DNA of 64,000 nt, taken from contig CM075940.1 in NCBI GenBank assembly GCA_038030265.1, forward strand, positions 7,006,001-7,070,000, given 5' to 3'. Positions 33,054 to 45,251 of this stretch are shown piece by piece. Numbering within the stretch: position 1 is the first letter of the stretch; each line of letters begins with the position of its first letter. The notes below the pieces were generated by a model. That model worked only from the letters and a program-made list of their open reading frames with translations. It did not search any database and was not told the DNA's origin. The DNA is from Corythucha ciliata. Its lineage: Eukaryota; Arthropoda; Insecta; Hemiptera; Tingidae. The position numbers and the translations under genes are program-made.

Positions 33054-34414
33054 ATAAGGCATTGTTCGATAATTCGCAGCGTTTTTCAATCGACAAGATA
33101 AGATACACTTCAGGGCCACATGTGTAATACAAGAAAAAGAAAATTATGAAGGAAGCTAAAAATCCCTATCCGAATTCAAGGGGGAAAACCGTTGGCGAAA
33201 TCCGGCGACAAGACGCGGCAACTATTTACCCGCTTTTCGGATAAAAAAATCACCTCGACACCTCATCGCCAGTTTGTCACTCTATCATGTTAAATGTACA
33301 GTCCCTCGTTAGTTTCCCCCCGAGAAGGCGAAAACCGCTTTTCGGATTCCGCTATCAGAATGCCACTGCACTTAGGCACTATGGTTGGTGGTGGAATAAC
33401 TTCTAATGCGGGGGTGACAAACTAAAATTCTCGGCGGGCCGCACGAGTCCCCCTCCACTCCCCCTCCTTTTATTATTGAAACAGAGACGCAAGAAACTAG
33501 AAGTAAGGGCTCGAAAAAAATCAGTTAACTAAGAAAATGATGAGAAAACTATTTAGAGACCAAGATCCTACGGAGGGGTTACACCTAACTTGTATTAACC
33601 CTACCACCGATTCGAAAGTGATTGAAGGTGACTATTAAAGGATTTGGGAACTCTTTGGTGAAGATGGGGGGGGGGGGGTAAAGGCGGCAAAATAGAGCTT
33701 GCCCCCCCCCCTCAGAAAATCCCTAGTTTCGGCCCTGAATGTTAATTATTTTTCTGAAATTGTATAGGTTCAGCTATCTTGGTTGAAGAGGGGCAGGTAT
33801 AGGTAATTAATAATTTATTAGTAGGTATGCGTTAAAATTAATTTATTTATTTTCAAAAAAATATTTTTTGAAATTTGTATGTGATCGCCCTACACAGTGC
33901 AAGCTTTACAGTGGTAGCAAGTCACCGGTAATCGAATGGATGACTGGAGAAAAGGATAAATTGAAGGGTTTCGAGACCTGTGTTGGTTCATTTGAAAATA
34001 GTTGAAAAATTAAAATGTGAGGCGGTGTCTTTTGAGGATTTCCGCAAGAACCTTTGAGATAACATTCATTAACTCAAGTCAGGGAACTCCACCGTTTTTC
34101 CCCCTTTACAACTCAATAATCCAGAGTGAGTGACCGCGAATTCATTGGGGACAAAGAGTGGCGAAGTACCCTGTCCTTACGTTTATTGCTTTTCACTCAA
34201 AGCTAAATCTACAGAAGAAGCCGCCTCGAATTTCATTTTTTTACGAAAAGGAAAAGCTCGGACTCGATTTTTTCCACGAACACCATACTTCCATTCCCTA
34301 GAGGAGCATGTATACAATGAATCATTCTCCCAACCACCCCTTAAATGAATAAACTAAGGCCCCAATAATTATTATACTTTTCTCGACGAATGACAGGAAA
34401 ATTAATCCAGTTAT
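33054..34414. repeat. Duplicated segment, copy 1 (1361 bp)
   Basis: Nearly identical (differences are a few substitutions and indels) to 36980-38343 in the same orientation. It runs from inside element A (starting ATAAGGCA) through A's right end and beyond, ending CCAGTTAT directly at the left end of hAT element E. Confidence 0.95.
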
Positions 34415-36979
34415 CAGGGGCGGATCCACAGGGGGGGTAATGGGGGTAACTACCCCCCCCCCCCAGGATTTCAGAAAAGTTGATTTTTCAATAAAGATAG
34501 CCCCACCCGCACTCGACCGTTTGGAGAACGTTCAAACATTAGAAAATGTAACAATGCTAACTGAACTAACGTTGTTGAAGTTTGAAATTGGAACGTTAGT
34601 CATAAACCATTGAGTAACGTTAATTCCATCCGTTATTTGAACGTTTCATTATCGTTATTTCGTTAGCTGTGTCAGGAGCGCAACTGTTACAACCGCCATC
34701 GTCAGTAGGCGAAAACCTTGGTGTTTGGCCTTAGAGGTGAAGCGGTAATGCTGATGAGGGGCACCGGGAATGGGCCCGAAATGCATTCTTTAAAAAACAA
34801 CATGGCTGTATGGTTCATTAAAAAGTTTATGCTGTACAAGTCGAAGCAACAGCCAAGAAAAAAAAATGTTTTTTGAACAAATTCCGAAACTCATGAAAAT
34901 GACTCATTTTCTTTTATAGCAATTAAAAAAATAATAATTAGCGATTTTTTGGCAGAAATGACCATTTTTGGGGAAAAAGAGTGCTATTCAAAACCAGTGG
35001 TTTAACCAGTAAAATTCAAACGATCCTTGCGGTTTTTAGCGTGGTAAAAATCGTAAGACCCCGTTCACAATCTCTATGCTTTCGTTGTGTGGTGCCCATG
35101 CAACCTATCAAAATGCTTCATTTTTCGAGGGAATAAATTTGTTTGGTTGCATAGACTCCACACTCCACACCACGCAGACATAGAGCTTGTGAACGGGCCT
35201 TAAAGCCTCATGTGAAGCGGTCCTTTGAATGGAACTGGATGTGAAGGCTCATCAAAGCATCGAAAGATATCGCTCCGGCAGCTGGCTGTCGAATAGAGTG
35301 GATTTCACTACTAATTTACGAATTTCGACGTTATTATTAAATTAGGCATTATTGTGCGGAAATGGCTAAATAAAAGAAGAGAATCACACAGAGTGGTAAT
35401 TTTTGTCGAAAAATAGCAAATTAACTAAAAACGTGGAAATTCGGTGTAGTAAATGCACTCTATTTGACAGCCAGCTGCTGGGGCGACATTTTTTGATACT
35501 TTGGTGGGCGTTCGTTCGGTGGGCAGTCAGTTCCATTCAAAGGCCCACTGACGATGAGGTTTTCAGGACGTTAAGCATGTTGAAATTCGCAAGGATTGTT
35601 TGAATTTTGCAGGTCAAAACAAGCGATTTTGAAGAGAAAAGTTACATTTTTCTTCTTTAAAAAACATTGTCATTTTTGCTGGAAAATTGCCAATTAATTA
35701 AACAAACGCTCATGAGTAATTTTGAATGGGACACTTTGGAGAAGTTTCTCTGATCCATGGAAAGTCGATAGGCGCTGTTGATCAACAGTGGGAGAGGACT
35801 TATTTTTCCTTTTGATTTGGATCATTGCTTCCGCACCTACGGCCTATTATTCATTATCTAGTCAGATTTAGTATGATCAAGTGGGGGTTGAATTTTATGG
35901 AAAATTAAAAATCCCCATATCGTACAATCTTGAGGAGGTGTTGAGGCGACAGAAAATAGTTATTTTATGTCGAAAATTGCTATTCCTGACTTTCTGTCAC
36001 GGTACTGACAGGGTCTGTCAGCGTGGCAGAGTGTTTTTCCCGAATCCATAGCCAAAAATTTACAGAAAGTCTGCTACAAAGCGAGTTACTCGCATTTATT
36101 TAGGGAAAGAGATGTTATCCTAAAAAGATGTTAGAAAAATCATATCTCGATGGATTTTGATTTTCGTACCACTACCATAGTGTATTTAGCGTTTTCGACT
36201 GCAAATGAGGTCCAATTTCATCAATTTTTTTCTACACTTATTCGCATCCAACCTGTATGTATAAGTAGAAAGTTTTCGACATAAAAAATTAATACTTTGA
36301 AACACTAGGCACAACTTTTGGTTGCCCGAAAACCGCGATTTTTGGGTCATTTTATCAGTTTTTTCTATAAATATCCCCCAAAACGAGAGGCTTTATAGAG
36401 GAAACCATTCTCGTACAAAACATTTAGGGTCATTAAATTTCCTACACCAATACATTCATGTGAATAAGTACATTGGTTTTCCACGACCAATGCGGAGCGC
36501 GCTACAAACTTACGGGCCTTTTTTTCTAAAATGGGTGAAAGGCTTAAAATCACCTGTTTCCGACCAATCTATGCTCTGTGAGCTTGATTTCTGCCCATCA
36601 ACCTTCATTCCATTAGCCTACCCAACTTTTTCAAGCCCCTAGCTCCACCTCGGTTGCAAATTTTGAAGCCTTCTATTCTAGATTTTATATTAAAAAAAAC
36701 TGATCATTTTGCCTCCAGAAAACGATAATTTATGCGTTAACCTTGGCGTTTTGGTGTTCCGGGACTCCACTAGGTCCCTAGCGTCGGTAACCGTTAATTT
36801 GCAGGGGAAAAGAATAATGTGGCAGGACTAATTCGGCATGGGTACTACACATCCTCATTTGTCTTGAATTTTGGAAGCGATGGAATGATGTAACATGAGG
36901 GTGTTTGATGTAAAGGGAGAGAGGGGGGGGGGTCATCGGCATTACCCCCCCTAGGATTCAGACCTGGATCCCGCCCCTG
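34415..36979. mobile_element. hAT-type element E between the two duplicated segments
   Basis: Ends CAGGGGCGGATCCA and TGGATCCCGCCCCTG. The flanks do not match each other (CCAGTTAT left, CTAAGGCA right), but each matches the outer end of the other side's duplicated segment. 2565 bp, no transposase seen. It contains a MITE (35057-35200) and an imperfect inverted repeat pair (about 35225-35345 and 35430-35545, both with CAGCCAGCTG or its complement). Confidence 0.85.
35057..35200. mobile_element. PIF/Harbinger-type MITE inside element E
   Basis: Inverted ends GACCCCGTTCACAATCTC and GAGCTTGTGAACGGGCCT flanked by TAA on both sides (35054-35056 and 35201-35203). Same family as 7990-8126, sharing the interior CAACC...TTTGTTTGGTTGCATAG. 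Confidence 0.7.
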
Positions 36980-38343
36980 CTAAGGCATTGTTCGATAATT
37001 CGCAGCGTTTTTCAATCGACAAGATAAGATACACTTCAGGGCCACATGTGTAATACAAGAAAAAGAAAATTATGAAGGAAGCTAAAAATCCCTATCCGAA
37101 TTCAAGGGGGAAAACCGTTGGCGAAATCCGGCGACAAGACGCGGCAACTATTTACCCGCTTTTCGGATAAAAAAATCACCTCGACACCTCATCGCCAGTT
37201 TGTCACTCTATCATGTTAAATGTACAGTCCCTCGTTAGTTTCCCCCCGAGAAGGCGAAAACCGCTTTTCGGATTCCGCTATCAGAATGCCACTGCACTTA
37301 GGCACTATGGTTGGTGGTGGAATAACTTCTAATGCGGGGGTCTCAAACTAAAATTCTCGGCGGGCCGCACGAGTCCCCCTCCACTCCCCCTCCTTTTATT
37401 ATTGAAACAGAGACGCAAGAAACTAGAAGTAAGGGCTCGAAAAAAATCAGTTAACTAAGAAAATGATGAGAAAACTATTTAGAGACCAAGATCCTACGGA
37501 GGGGTTACACCTAACTTGTATTAACCCTACCACCGATTCGAAAGTGATTGAAGGTGACTATTAAAGGATTTGGGAACTCTTTGGTGAAGATGGGGGGGGG
37601 GGGGTAAAGGCGGCAAAATAGAGCTTGCCCCCCCCCCCCCCGAAAATCCCTAGTTTCGGCCCTGAATGTTAAGTATTTTTCTGAAATTGTATAGGTTCAG
37701 CTATCTTGGTTGAAGAGGGGCAGGTATAGGTAATTAATAATTTATTAGTAGGTATGCGTTAAAATTAATTTATTTATTTTCAAAAAAATATTTTTTGAAA
37801 TTTGTATGTGATCGCCCTACACAGTGCAAGCTTTACAGTGGTAGCAAGTCACCGGTAATCGAATGGATGACTGGAGAAAAGGATAAATTGAAGGGTTTCG
37901 AGACCTGTGTTGGTTCATTTGAAAATAGTTGAAAAATTAAAATGTGAGGCGGTGTCTTTTGAGGATTTCCGCAAGAACCTTTGAGATAACATTCATTAAC
38001 TCAAGTCAGGGAACTCCACCGTTTTTCCCCCTTTACAACTCAATAATCCAGAGTGAGTGCGACCGCGAATTCATTGGGGACAAAGAGTGGCGAAGTACCC
38101 TGTCCTTACGTTTATGGCTTTTCACTCAAAGCTAAATCTACAGAAGAAGCCGCCTCGAATTTCATTTTTTTACGAAAAGGAAAAGCTCGGACTCGATTTT
38201 TTCCACGAACACCATACTTCCATTCCCTAGAGGAGCATGTATACAATGAATCATTCTCCCAACCACCCCTTAAATGAATAAACTAAGGTCCCAATAATTA
38301 TTATACTTTTCTCGACGAATGACAGGAAAATTAATCCAGGTAT
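36980..38343. repeat. Duplicated segment, copy 2 (1364 bp)
   Basis: Direct repeat of 33054-34414, starting CTAAGGCA at the right end of element E and ending CCAGGTAT. A 98-bp piece of it (GCTTTTCACTCAAAGC... CCACGAACAC) recurs a third time at 38746-38843. Confidence 0.95.
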
Positions 38344-38745
38344 ATACATATATTGGCTTTTGTAAAAGCTTGAGTTTCTCACTTCACCGCAGAACTGTTT
38401 CATCAGTTTCGTGAAGTGTGTATATCTTGCAATTCAAAATGACGTGGGAAAACTCTCTCAAGAATATAAAATCAATAGATACTCGTGTAATCACGCTGTG
38501 AACGAACCGGTAAAGAAGTATTTCTTATATACTTACTTCTATTTAAGTAAAATTCCACCCCCTTGCCCATGCGTCACAACAGAATTCGGTTTTTATCTGT
38601 TTACTTCTTTACCCGAAATAATGATTTTCATGAGTACCCCTAGGACCCCATACACACCAGGTGGAAATTCGCCGACGCGCGCGTCAGCGTCCGACTCTTG
38701 TAGTAAAAACTCATAGAATTCTATGAGGCCTTTCACATTGAACTT

Positions 38746-38843
38746 TGGCTTTTCACTCAAATCTAAATCTACAAAAGAAGCCGCCTCGCATTTCATTTTT
38801 TTACGAAAAAGAAAAGCTCGGACTCGATTTTTTCCACGAACAC
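38746..38843 (+). repeat. Third copy of a 98-bp piece of the duplicated segment
   Basis: Closely matches the corresponding stretches near 34187-34290 and 38118-38215 (AAGAAGCCGCCTCG, then TTACGAAAA and AAAGCTCGGACTCG). It sits immediately before the SINE at 38859. Origin unknown. Confidence 0.8.
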
Positions 38844-38858
38844 TTGCCACCTAGGATC

Positions 38859-39055
38859 CCAGCAGAGAGTGGCCGATGTCCATGTATCGTCTACTGAGTG
38901 GATTCGATTCCCACTGTAGGCTGGATTATTTAAGGAAAAATGATAACCCACGTGAGAATAGTAAAGTGTGTGCTTTCGCCCTCGTCCACGACACCGTATG
39001 GTAGTTGGACGTAAAGCACGTTGGATTACCACTCCAACTCATAGTAGTAGTAGTA
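38859..39055 (+). repeat. tRNA-derived SINE
   Basis: About 195 bp related to the first 200 bp of composite repeat F: degenerate A-box (GTGGCCGATGTC near 38870), B-box GGATTCGATTCCC at 38900-38912, then the shared body with GCCCTCGTCCACGACACC and GTAGTTGGACGTAAAGC. It ends in a short TAGTAGTAG run, as SINE tails often do. It lacks the minisatellite and hairpin array, so it may represent the original SINE from which F was built. Confidence 0.75.
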
Positions 39056-39804
39056 CTTGCCCCCTAAGAGACCAATTAACGGGGCGAGAAAACTATTGGA
39101 AACGATCGAGCAGGTCAAAGCATTGAAGTTTGGAGACGAATTTAAATAAAAAACTGCTGCTTTTGCTGAACGGTAAAACGAAATTGACAGCTGAAAGTTT
39201 CATCCGCGGAAGAATAGCTTCAAATTAGTAAAAAAAAAAATCATGGGATACCTGCTCATCCAACACGTTTCTTTTTCTCCCTAAACCGGGCTCTATGAGA
39301 GGGGGAAATGAGACATATCTTGCATCACATTTTCTATTTACACTCCCTCTATTTCTTATCTTTGTATTAATTGGTTTGATTTCCCTCCTCTTCTTCTTGT
39401 CTTTCCGAACTGTGCATTTTAAGTCTGCTCCACACATGCGGTGTTTGCCAAATAAGGAGCAAAATACTAATCAATGGCCCCGTTGTAAAGATCAAAAAAT
39501 TGCTCAGCACTTGATGAGGTTTTCATGTAAAATAAGAGGGAAGGATTAATCGTGTTATAGTTTAACAACGAGCCCATTGTCTAGCATTGCCTAGAAACCA
39601 ACCAACTGAAAATTGAAAAAAAATATTTTGCTCGTTATTCGGTGAATACCGTACGTATGGAGCCGGCTTTACAAAAACTGATGACATTATAGTATTCCTT
39701 CCTTTTCATCGGTAGGTATAGGCCTAGGCCTAAAAGTCTGTCATTAGTCATGTAAGCACCTTCGGACCAGAACGTAATACCAATGAAATATATCTATACA
39801 CCGG
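39056..39804. other. Gene-free stretch between SINE and composite repeat F
   Basis: No gene recognised. A plus-strand frame of 84 codons (39295-39549) has a hydrophobic start but no recognisable relatives or splice context. Confidence 0.35.
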
Positions 39805-40808
39805 CCCAGCAGAGTGGCCGAGGTCGTTAAGGCGTCGACTCTCATGTCTGCTGAATGGGTTCGATTCTCACTACAGGCTGGATTATTTGAGCAAAGGGCA
39901 AGTTATGTGTAAAAAAAACTTAAAAAGTAACGTGTGTGTTCTCGCCCTCGTACACGACACCTTAAAGGTAGTTGGACGTAAAGCCCCGTTGGTCAACCAA
40001 CGATAACTTTACTTACAGCTATATAGCTATACAGCTTACCTACGCTAGTCAATATACAGCCATAGTTGCGACTTTGGCGAACAATAACTCTCAAGGAAGA
40101 ACTTTTACAAGAGTTTTTATCTTCGAGGACCAGTTGAAACAACCACAGTCTTGCAATTGGCCCAAGAGACGTGTGGACCACTTGAACGACCTGGTCTTGC
40201 ATTTGGTCCACACACATGGCAATTGGTCTTCAAGACTTGTAGACTAGTTGAACGGCCAGGTCTTGCAGTGGGTCTACATTGCAACTGGTCCACAAAACGT
40301 GTAGACCAGTTGAAAGACAAGCTCTTGCATCTGTCACACAAGACTTGTGAAGAAATTAGAGCACCAGACGTCTTGAAAATGATCAAAACGTTTTTTTTTT
40401 GGGAAGAAATAAATTAATTTTAACGCATAATAAGTATTAATTACCTACCTGCCTCTCTACAACCCGGATAGCTTAACCTAAAATTTCAGAAATATACCAC
40501 TATTCACGACCTGTACGCGTCTGCTTTGAAAGGAAATGAATTGCGAAATGTAGGATTTTAAGTTCGCTAGGTTTTTCGGAAATAATTACTTCTTTGTTTT
40601 ATTTATCAATTATTTTACTAATTTGATATAATTGATAAGTCCTGGTGATCAATCATACTGGTGGACCCACCGCTTTGTCCGGAACCCGACTACTGTCATA
40701 TTGGTGGCTTCACCCACCAATATGTCCGAAGGGTTTCGGACAAATTGGTGGGTGAGGGAATTTTTCCCATCCACCAATATGACCGCCCACCAATATGACA
40801 GCGACTCA
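39805..40808 (+). repeat. Composite repeat F, copy 2 (most complete)
   Basis: Starts with a tRNA-like head of about 75 bp: A-box-like TGGCCGAGGTCGTTAAGGC at 39815-39833 and B-box GGGTTCGATTC at 39857-39867, typical of a leucine- or serine-type tRNA. Then come a SINE-like body (39880-40000), a tandem array of roughly 50 bp units containing ACTTGTAGACCAGTTG (40120-40340), an AT-rich segment and an array of CACCAATWTGTCCG motifs in both orientations (40655-40805). The last bases are the reverse complement of the start of copy 1, which defines the element end. Confidence 0.8.
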
Positions 40809-41296
40809 AAAAATCTGGCGGTAATGATAAAGCCCACGTTTACTCTTGCTACAGGCACGAAAACAAAATGTGGCCCTCTGAAATTCATAAAGTTTAGCTC
40901 CTTCAATAGTATATTGCGTACCTAATAGCCGAGAAAGTGGGTGTTTGCCGGGCCGAGAGAGGTTGGACGGGCGAGCCGAAGGCGAGGCCGGCCAAACTCG
41001 AGGCCGGCAAACCACTTTCTCAGCGAGGTGCACATACTATTTTTTTTCATTCATGAAGCGAAATTAATCAATTTTAAATCAAATCCTAAAATAAGTAGGT
41101 GTACAAAAAATGAAAGACAGAGGAATTTGAAAGCTGCGAGTGATTTGTTCATGAGTGCGAGGTGCATTTGTCCATTTTAATAATGCAACATTTAATGTAC
41201 TTCCCAATTAAATTAATTGTTTAAATAATAAATTGTATGTTGTTCTGTCGCAGTGTATTCTCATTTGGGGCGTTCTGTTGGGGGGCTTCAATAAAA

Positions 41297-41326
41297 AAGA
41301 AGAAGAAGAAGAAGAAGAAGAAAAAG
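41297..41326 (+). repeat. GAA microsatellite
   Basis: About nine tandem AGA/GAA triplets, followed by an A-rich run. Confidence 0.9.
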
Positions 41327-41329
41327 GGA

Positions 41330-42770
41330 GAACCTCCAGATGATTTAACAAAAAAGTTTAATAAGACAAGTGAAGAACAAAAAATCGGTACTTTGCCGGG
41401 CTAGCCGGGAAAACACCTTCTTTCTCGCTCCTTTTCAGCCCGCAAAGTCGAGCTTTGGAGTCATGTATGAAAAAAAAAGCCTTTTCAGGCTTTCGCCTTC
41501 AAAAATGCGAGATTTCATGTCTCCTAAATGTCTGTTCAGAACTAATTGTCCGTTATTTTATTTCATGAGACTTATGACCGAAATTGACAATCTCACGGTT
41601 ACCCCCCCCCCCCAGCAACGTCATCCTTGGAGGCAAACTTTTTTTTTCTTTTCAAACGTATTAAATGGTTCAAAACATACAGATTTCGTCAACTTTTGGG
41701 AGGAAATGAGCGATGGGAATAATAACGGGCTCGCCCATGGACAGTGGTGGCACGTACGAGAAGTAGGTGTAACTGTGCAAGTGACAAGCCTGCCTTCATC
41801 TGATTAAAGTCAAACCTTCTAAACCCCGACCCCGAACGAGACTGTAAACATTTTTTCTCCTTTTTTTTAAATAAAAAAAAAACATTTCTCGCGGTTTATT
41901 TACGCCTAAAATTTGTTTAATTTCTGCCTCGCGTCTTCCTTATTTATCATCGGCATTTAAGGGAAAAAGTTCTATCCAGCGCTGAAGGGACTATGGCTTT
42001 GATGAATTCATACAGACCGACAGTGTACTTCGTCCGACGCCTTAAAGCCGCTAGCGAATGAGTTCATCCTTTCTAAGGTATTGTGTCATATTTGTGAACT
42101 CTAAGATAAAATTCCAGTGTAAAGACAGTTGCTCATATTTGTCATTTGGGCTTTGAAGGCCGGTTGAATCACGCATCCTTTCCTCGTCAGCCTACTCATT
42201 GACAAATGTTTCGTTTTTTATTCCTTTTTCTCATTAAATTGACGATTTCCCGGCCTAAGCAATATATTCACTTAGTCTAGTGAGAAAGTGTAAAGTTTGG
42301 AGTATTTTTAGACTCAAGTCAACAATGATAAGCGTGAGTTCAACTTTTGTGTTCTTACAATAATTATTCCCATTGCCATTATAGCTTCACTCGTCACGGG
42401 AACGAATGTAATTTTTGAATAATTTTTTTGCATTTATTAGTCAAATCCTGGCCTTCTGGCACCATTTGCCTGAACTTGAAAAGAAGCGTCTTCAACTACT
42501 TTAGAGTTATTTTTAGAGCCTCTTACCCACCTTTGTAAGCACGCATGTTAGGTAGCTACACACTTTTACAAATTCAAAATTATCTTCTTTGAATAACAAA
42601 AAGATGAGGCTCAACGCTAGTTGTTTTATTTCTATTATCCCACACTGCTGGATGACTGCGTAAATTTTGTCGCTGGGTCGCCGGCATTTTCTTCTTTCCT
42701 TTTGAGGATTCTACCGCTGTTAAAATTGTTTCGGTTTGATTTGTGAAAATTGTGTAGTCTTAGTCTGCTC
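41330..42770. other. Gene-free stretch
   Basis: No supported gene. The 145-codon plus frame at 41370-41807 has a biased composition and no recognisable motif. C10 at about 41601. Confidence 0.35.
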
Positions 42771-42779
42771 TGGCCGATC

Positions 42780-43260
42780 TTGGGTGCCCTTCTTTTGCTA
42801 GGCGGTCAATCCAAATACCTGCCATGCCTAGATCAGTCCAGACCCGTACCAAGTCCTTTCGGACATATGCAGCCACTTCTTCCAGCCCTCCCTCCTCTTC
42901 CGCCTACAAACTCTGCCTTTCTGTAATTTACATAACGGGGGGGAGGGCTCTCGCGCCAGCACTTCGTTGAAACCCGTATGGGCTACTTATTGTCAAGTCA
43001 GTATTCCCGCCCCCTTCGCGACTGACCATCGCAAACCACCGGTGTGAATCTAAAATTGTCCACCCCCTTGGTATCCACGCTCTTCATTTCTCAGTATCTC
43101 ATATATTTCGTGTCTAGCGTCCTCCACGTCAGCCCCACAAACGCACGGGGCAGAGCTCATCTTCTTGAATCTTCAGTTCCAGTGCCCAGTGGCTTATTTT
43201 ACTGAACCACAACGACCGACGGCATATTTGCCATCCCGTATGGCCTGCGTAGGGTTGCCA
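42780..43260 (-). pseudogene. Non-LTR retrotransposon fragment (3' end of a pol-like frame)
   Basis: On the minus strand an open stretch reads CVCGADVEDARHEIYEIL near 43150-43090, resembling the C-terminal Cys/His knuckle found downstream of reverse transcriptase in R1/Jockey-type LINEs. Stops and frameshifts surround it. GC content is higher than in flanking DNA. Truncated and dead. Confidence 0.45.
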
Positions 43261-43379
43261 CGCGTACTTTTTCATAAGCAGTATTATACTTTTTATCTAC
43301 GTTTTTTACTTCATACTTTTTGAAAGAAAGAAAAAAGTAAGTACGCTTAAATACTTTTGCCCAACCTGGCAGCTGTGAG

Positions 43380-45110
43380 AGCTGAAACTGTTCGGGACTA
43401 AATTTCGCGTTTCGTAGCTCACAGCTGTGCGTGAATTTCCCATTTAAAGGACCATAAAAACCTTTTCAGGCGTGACCAGTCATACATTGTTCCATTATTG
43501 ATTTTTGAGGGCCAATTAACGCACTGAAAGATCAATTTTTTGAGGTCCGATTCACAGCGCCAGTTTCGTGACTGAACAGGCATGCTTCCCTTAGGAGGCA
43601 ACATTGTCGCTATTAGAGCGTATTATTCATTTTCTTGGGATTCGAGTCTTATGGTCGCCAAAATCGCGTTCGTTGCCATATGGTTGGTTACAATGGCTAC
43701 AATTTTGCGTCAGGGAATGACACTTTTACCGCTTAAATTGAAATTCTGTCCCCAAAACGACGAAAAATGGCCTCCACTTACCCCCACGTCTGATATACTG
43801 CCTTTTCTAAAAAAAGATTAGCGCCCACTGGGCAAGGAGGCAGACCACCAACCTGCAGAGGGGTAAGAGAAACCCTGTCAATCATCGTAGAGCCTAATGT
43901 TTTTGAGACTGTAATACAAGTGTCAAATTTCTTTTCTCAGGGGCATTCTTTCGGCTCGCGGACTGTACTAGGTTCGGCAACTGATAATTAGGCCCATTAA
44001 ATTTTCAATCCTGCACAAAAATGGCAGTTTTTCTCCAGAAACTGACCATTTCACCGCGAAACTAAGTGAAAATTTATAATTTTTCCTCGTAATCCCGTTT
44101 CTAGATCTTAAAAACCTTGTAATTGAGCCACAAAGCAGTATAATATGACATTTTCTCTTCACCGTCTTGAAACTGACAAATTCACTCCCGGAGACCTACA
44201 TATGTACAGCTTGAAAGCAGTCAATCCAACCCCAGAAACTGAATTTTGGCCCCAAAACTTTCAATTTTACTCATAGAAATCGAACTTAAGGCTGTACAGT
44301 TTTGCTCATTTCCTTCCACTTCGTTGCAATGCCCAACTGTGAGAAGGATAAAAAGGTCGAACAGTTGAAAATTGATGGGTTTGATGTAAAATGTTGTAAT
44401 TGTTTCCATAATGGGCAGTTTCAGGGTGATAACTCACAGTTTGTTTTTATGGGGGTCAATCGTCAATTGCACGATGATTTTATGGATTAGAGACTTTGTG
44501 AAGTTCAAAATGTTATTTTTTAAAATAAACAAAGTTGCATCTAGTCGGGTTGTGGATAAATGGTTTTTTGGGGGCAAATTATTTTATTTTGGATATCAAT
44601 TCATGATTTTACACTGATTTTGGCAAAGAAAGCGTCAATTTCACTCTATAAACTGACTGTGCACGCGTAGGAAGGGCTATCGGGGAAGGAATCTATCGGT
44701 GTAGCCTTCCAATATATAAAAACAGAAAATGCCATTTTTGCCTCTAAACTTGACATTATGTCCCCTTAGGGGCTTACTAGGGTCGGCATCTGCTAATATG
44801 GCCCCTCAAACTGGCTATCCGGCTCGGAAATGGCTGTTCGCCCCCCCCCCCCTCACAATTTGCCCTGGAAACTGTCGAGTTATTGCTCGAATCTGAACTT
44901 ATGGGCTGGTTCTGTGCTAGAAACAGAGAGAAACTTCCCAATTTATCATCTTAATTGCCGATCTCCTCGTTTCGAATTAAAATAGCCTGTTCCTGTTGCT
45001 GGATTGTCAGTTTTAAGGGCAGTATCATGGCTCAATTGTTGGTTTTGTGCCAACAGAGCAATTTATGAGGTTGAATTACCTTTTATAATGCTGAATTCGA
45101 TGTTGTTATT
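43380..45110. repeat. Degenerate tandem repeats upstream of dystroglycan
   Basis: Short phrases such as AACTGACAATTT, CCAAAACTTTCAATTTTAC and their complements recur every 25-35 bp, very diverged. C11 near 44839. No exon recognised; any dystroglycan promoter must lie here or farther upstream. Confidence 0.45.
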
Positions 45111-45220
45111 TTAGTTTAATGGTAAGTGTAATTCGACAATGATGTTCGTGGTTGATTTGGCGCGAAATTCCTAGTCTTTCCAGGGACTGACAGGGTTGTC
45201 CCCATTACATTAATTCTTCA

Positions 45221-45230
45221 CTTTTGACAG
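45221..45230 (+). promoter_or_regulatory. Possible 3' splice site in the dystroglycan 5' UTR
   Basis: CTTTTGACAG sits 21 nt upstream of the dystroglycan ATG. It resembles an acceptor and would mean that upstream non-coding exon(s) exist. No TATA-like core promoter stands out just upstream. Inference only. Confidence 0.3.
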
Positions 45231-45251
45231 CATAAAGAAAGCATTTGAAAA

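Larger units (their letters stand above)
31231..33737. mobile_element. hAT-type element A
   Basis: Terminal inverted repeats CAGGGCCGAAACTAGGG and CCCTAGTTTCGGCCCTG; flanks AATGTTAC (31223-31230) and AATGTTAA (33738-33745), 7/8 identical. It is inserted into composite repeat F copy 3 and contains element B (31875-32817). No transposase frame is recognisable. A 160-bp hairpin with GTTACAAATT/AATTTGTAAC arms lies at about 31320-31480. Its right 680 bp are part of the segment duplicated at 36980-38343. Confidence 0.85.

Noticed and set aside
33054..38343. Simple assembly duplication of two haplotypes
   Set aside because: Not excluded, but the borders fall exactly on 8-bp hAT target sites with swapped flanks, which an assembly error would not be expected to produce. 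Reported as a finding with this caveat.
38593..38850. 85-codon minus frame spanning the third copy of the 98-bp repeat
   Set aside because: Half of it is repeat sequence shared with the 1.36 kb duplicated segment. The rest has no recognisable family and no supporting splice context.
39805..39879. Functional tRNA gene
   Set aside because: A- and B-boxes are good, but the stems do not pair properly and the sequence continues into a SINE body, so it is a tRNA-derived head.
41370..41807. 145-codon plus-strand frame
   Set aside because: It contains low-complexity runs (poly-C, poly-T translated), lacks splice context and shows no known motif.
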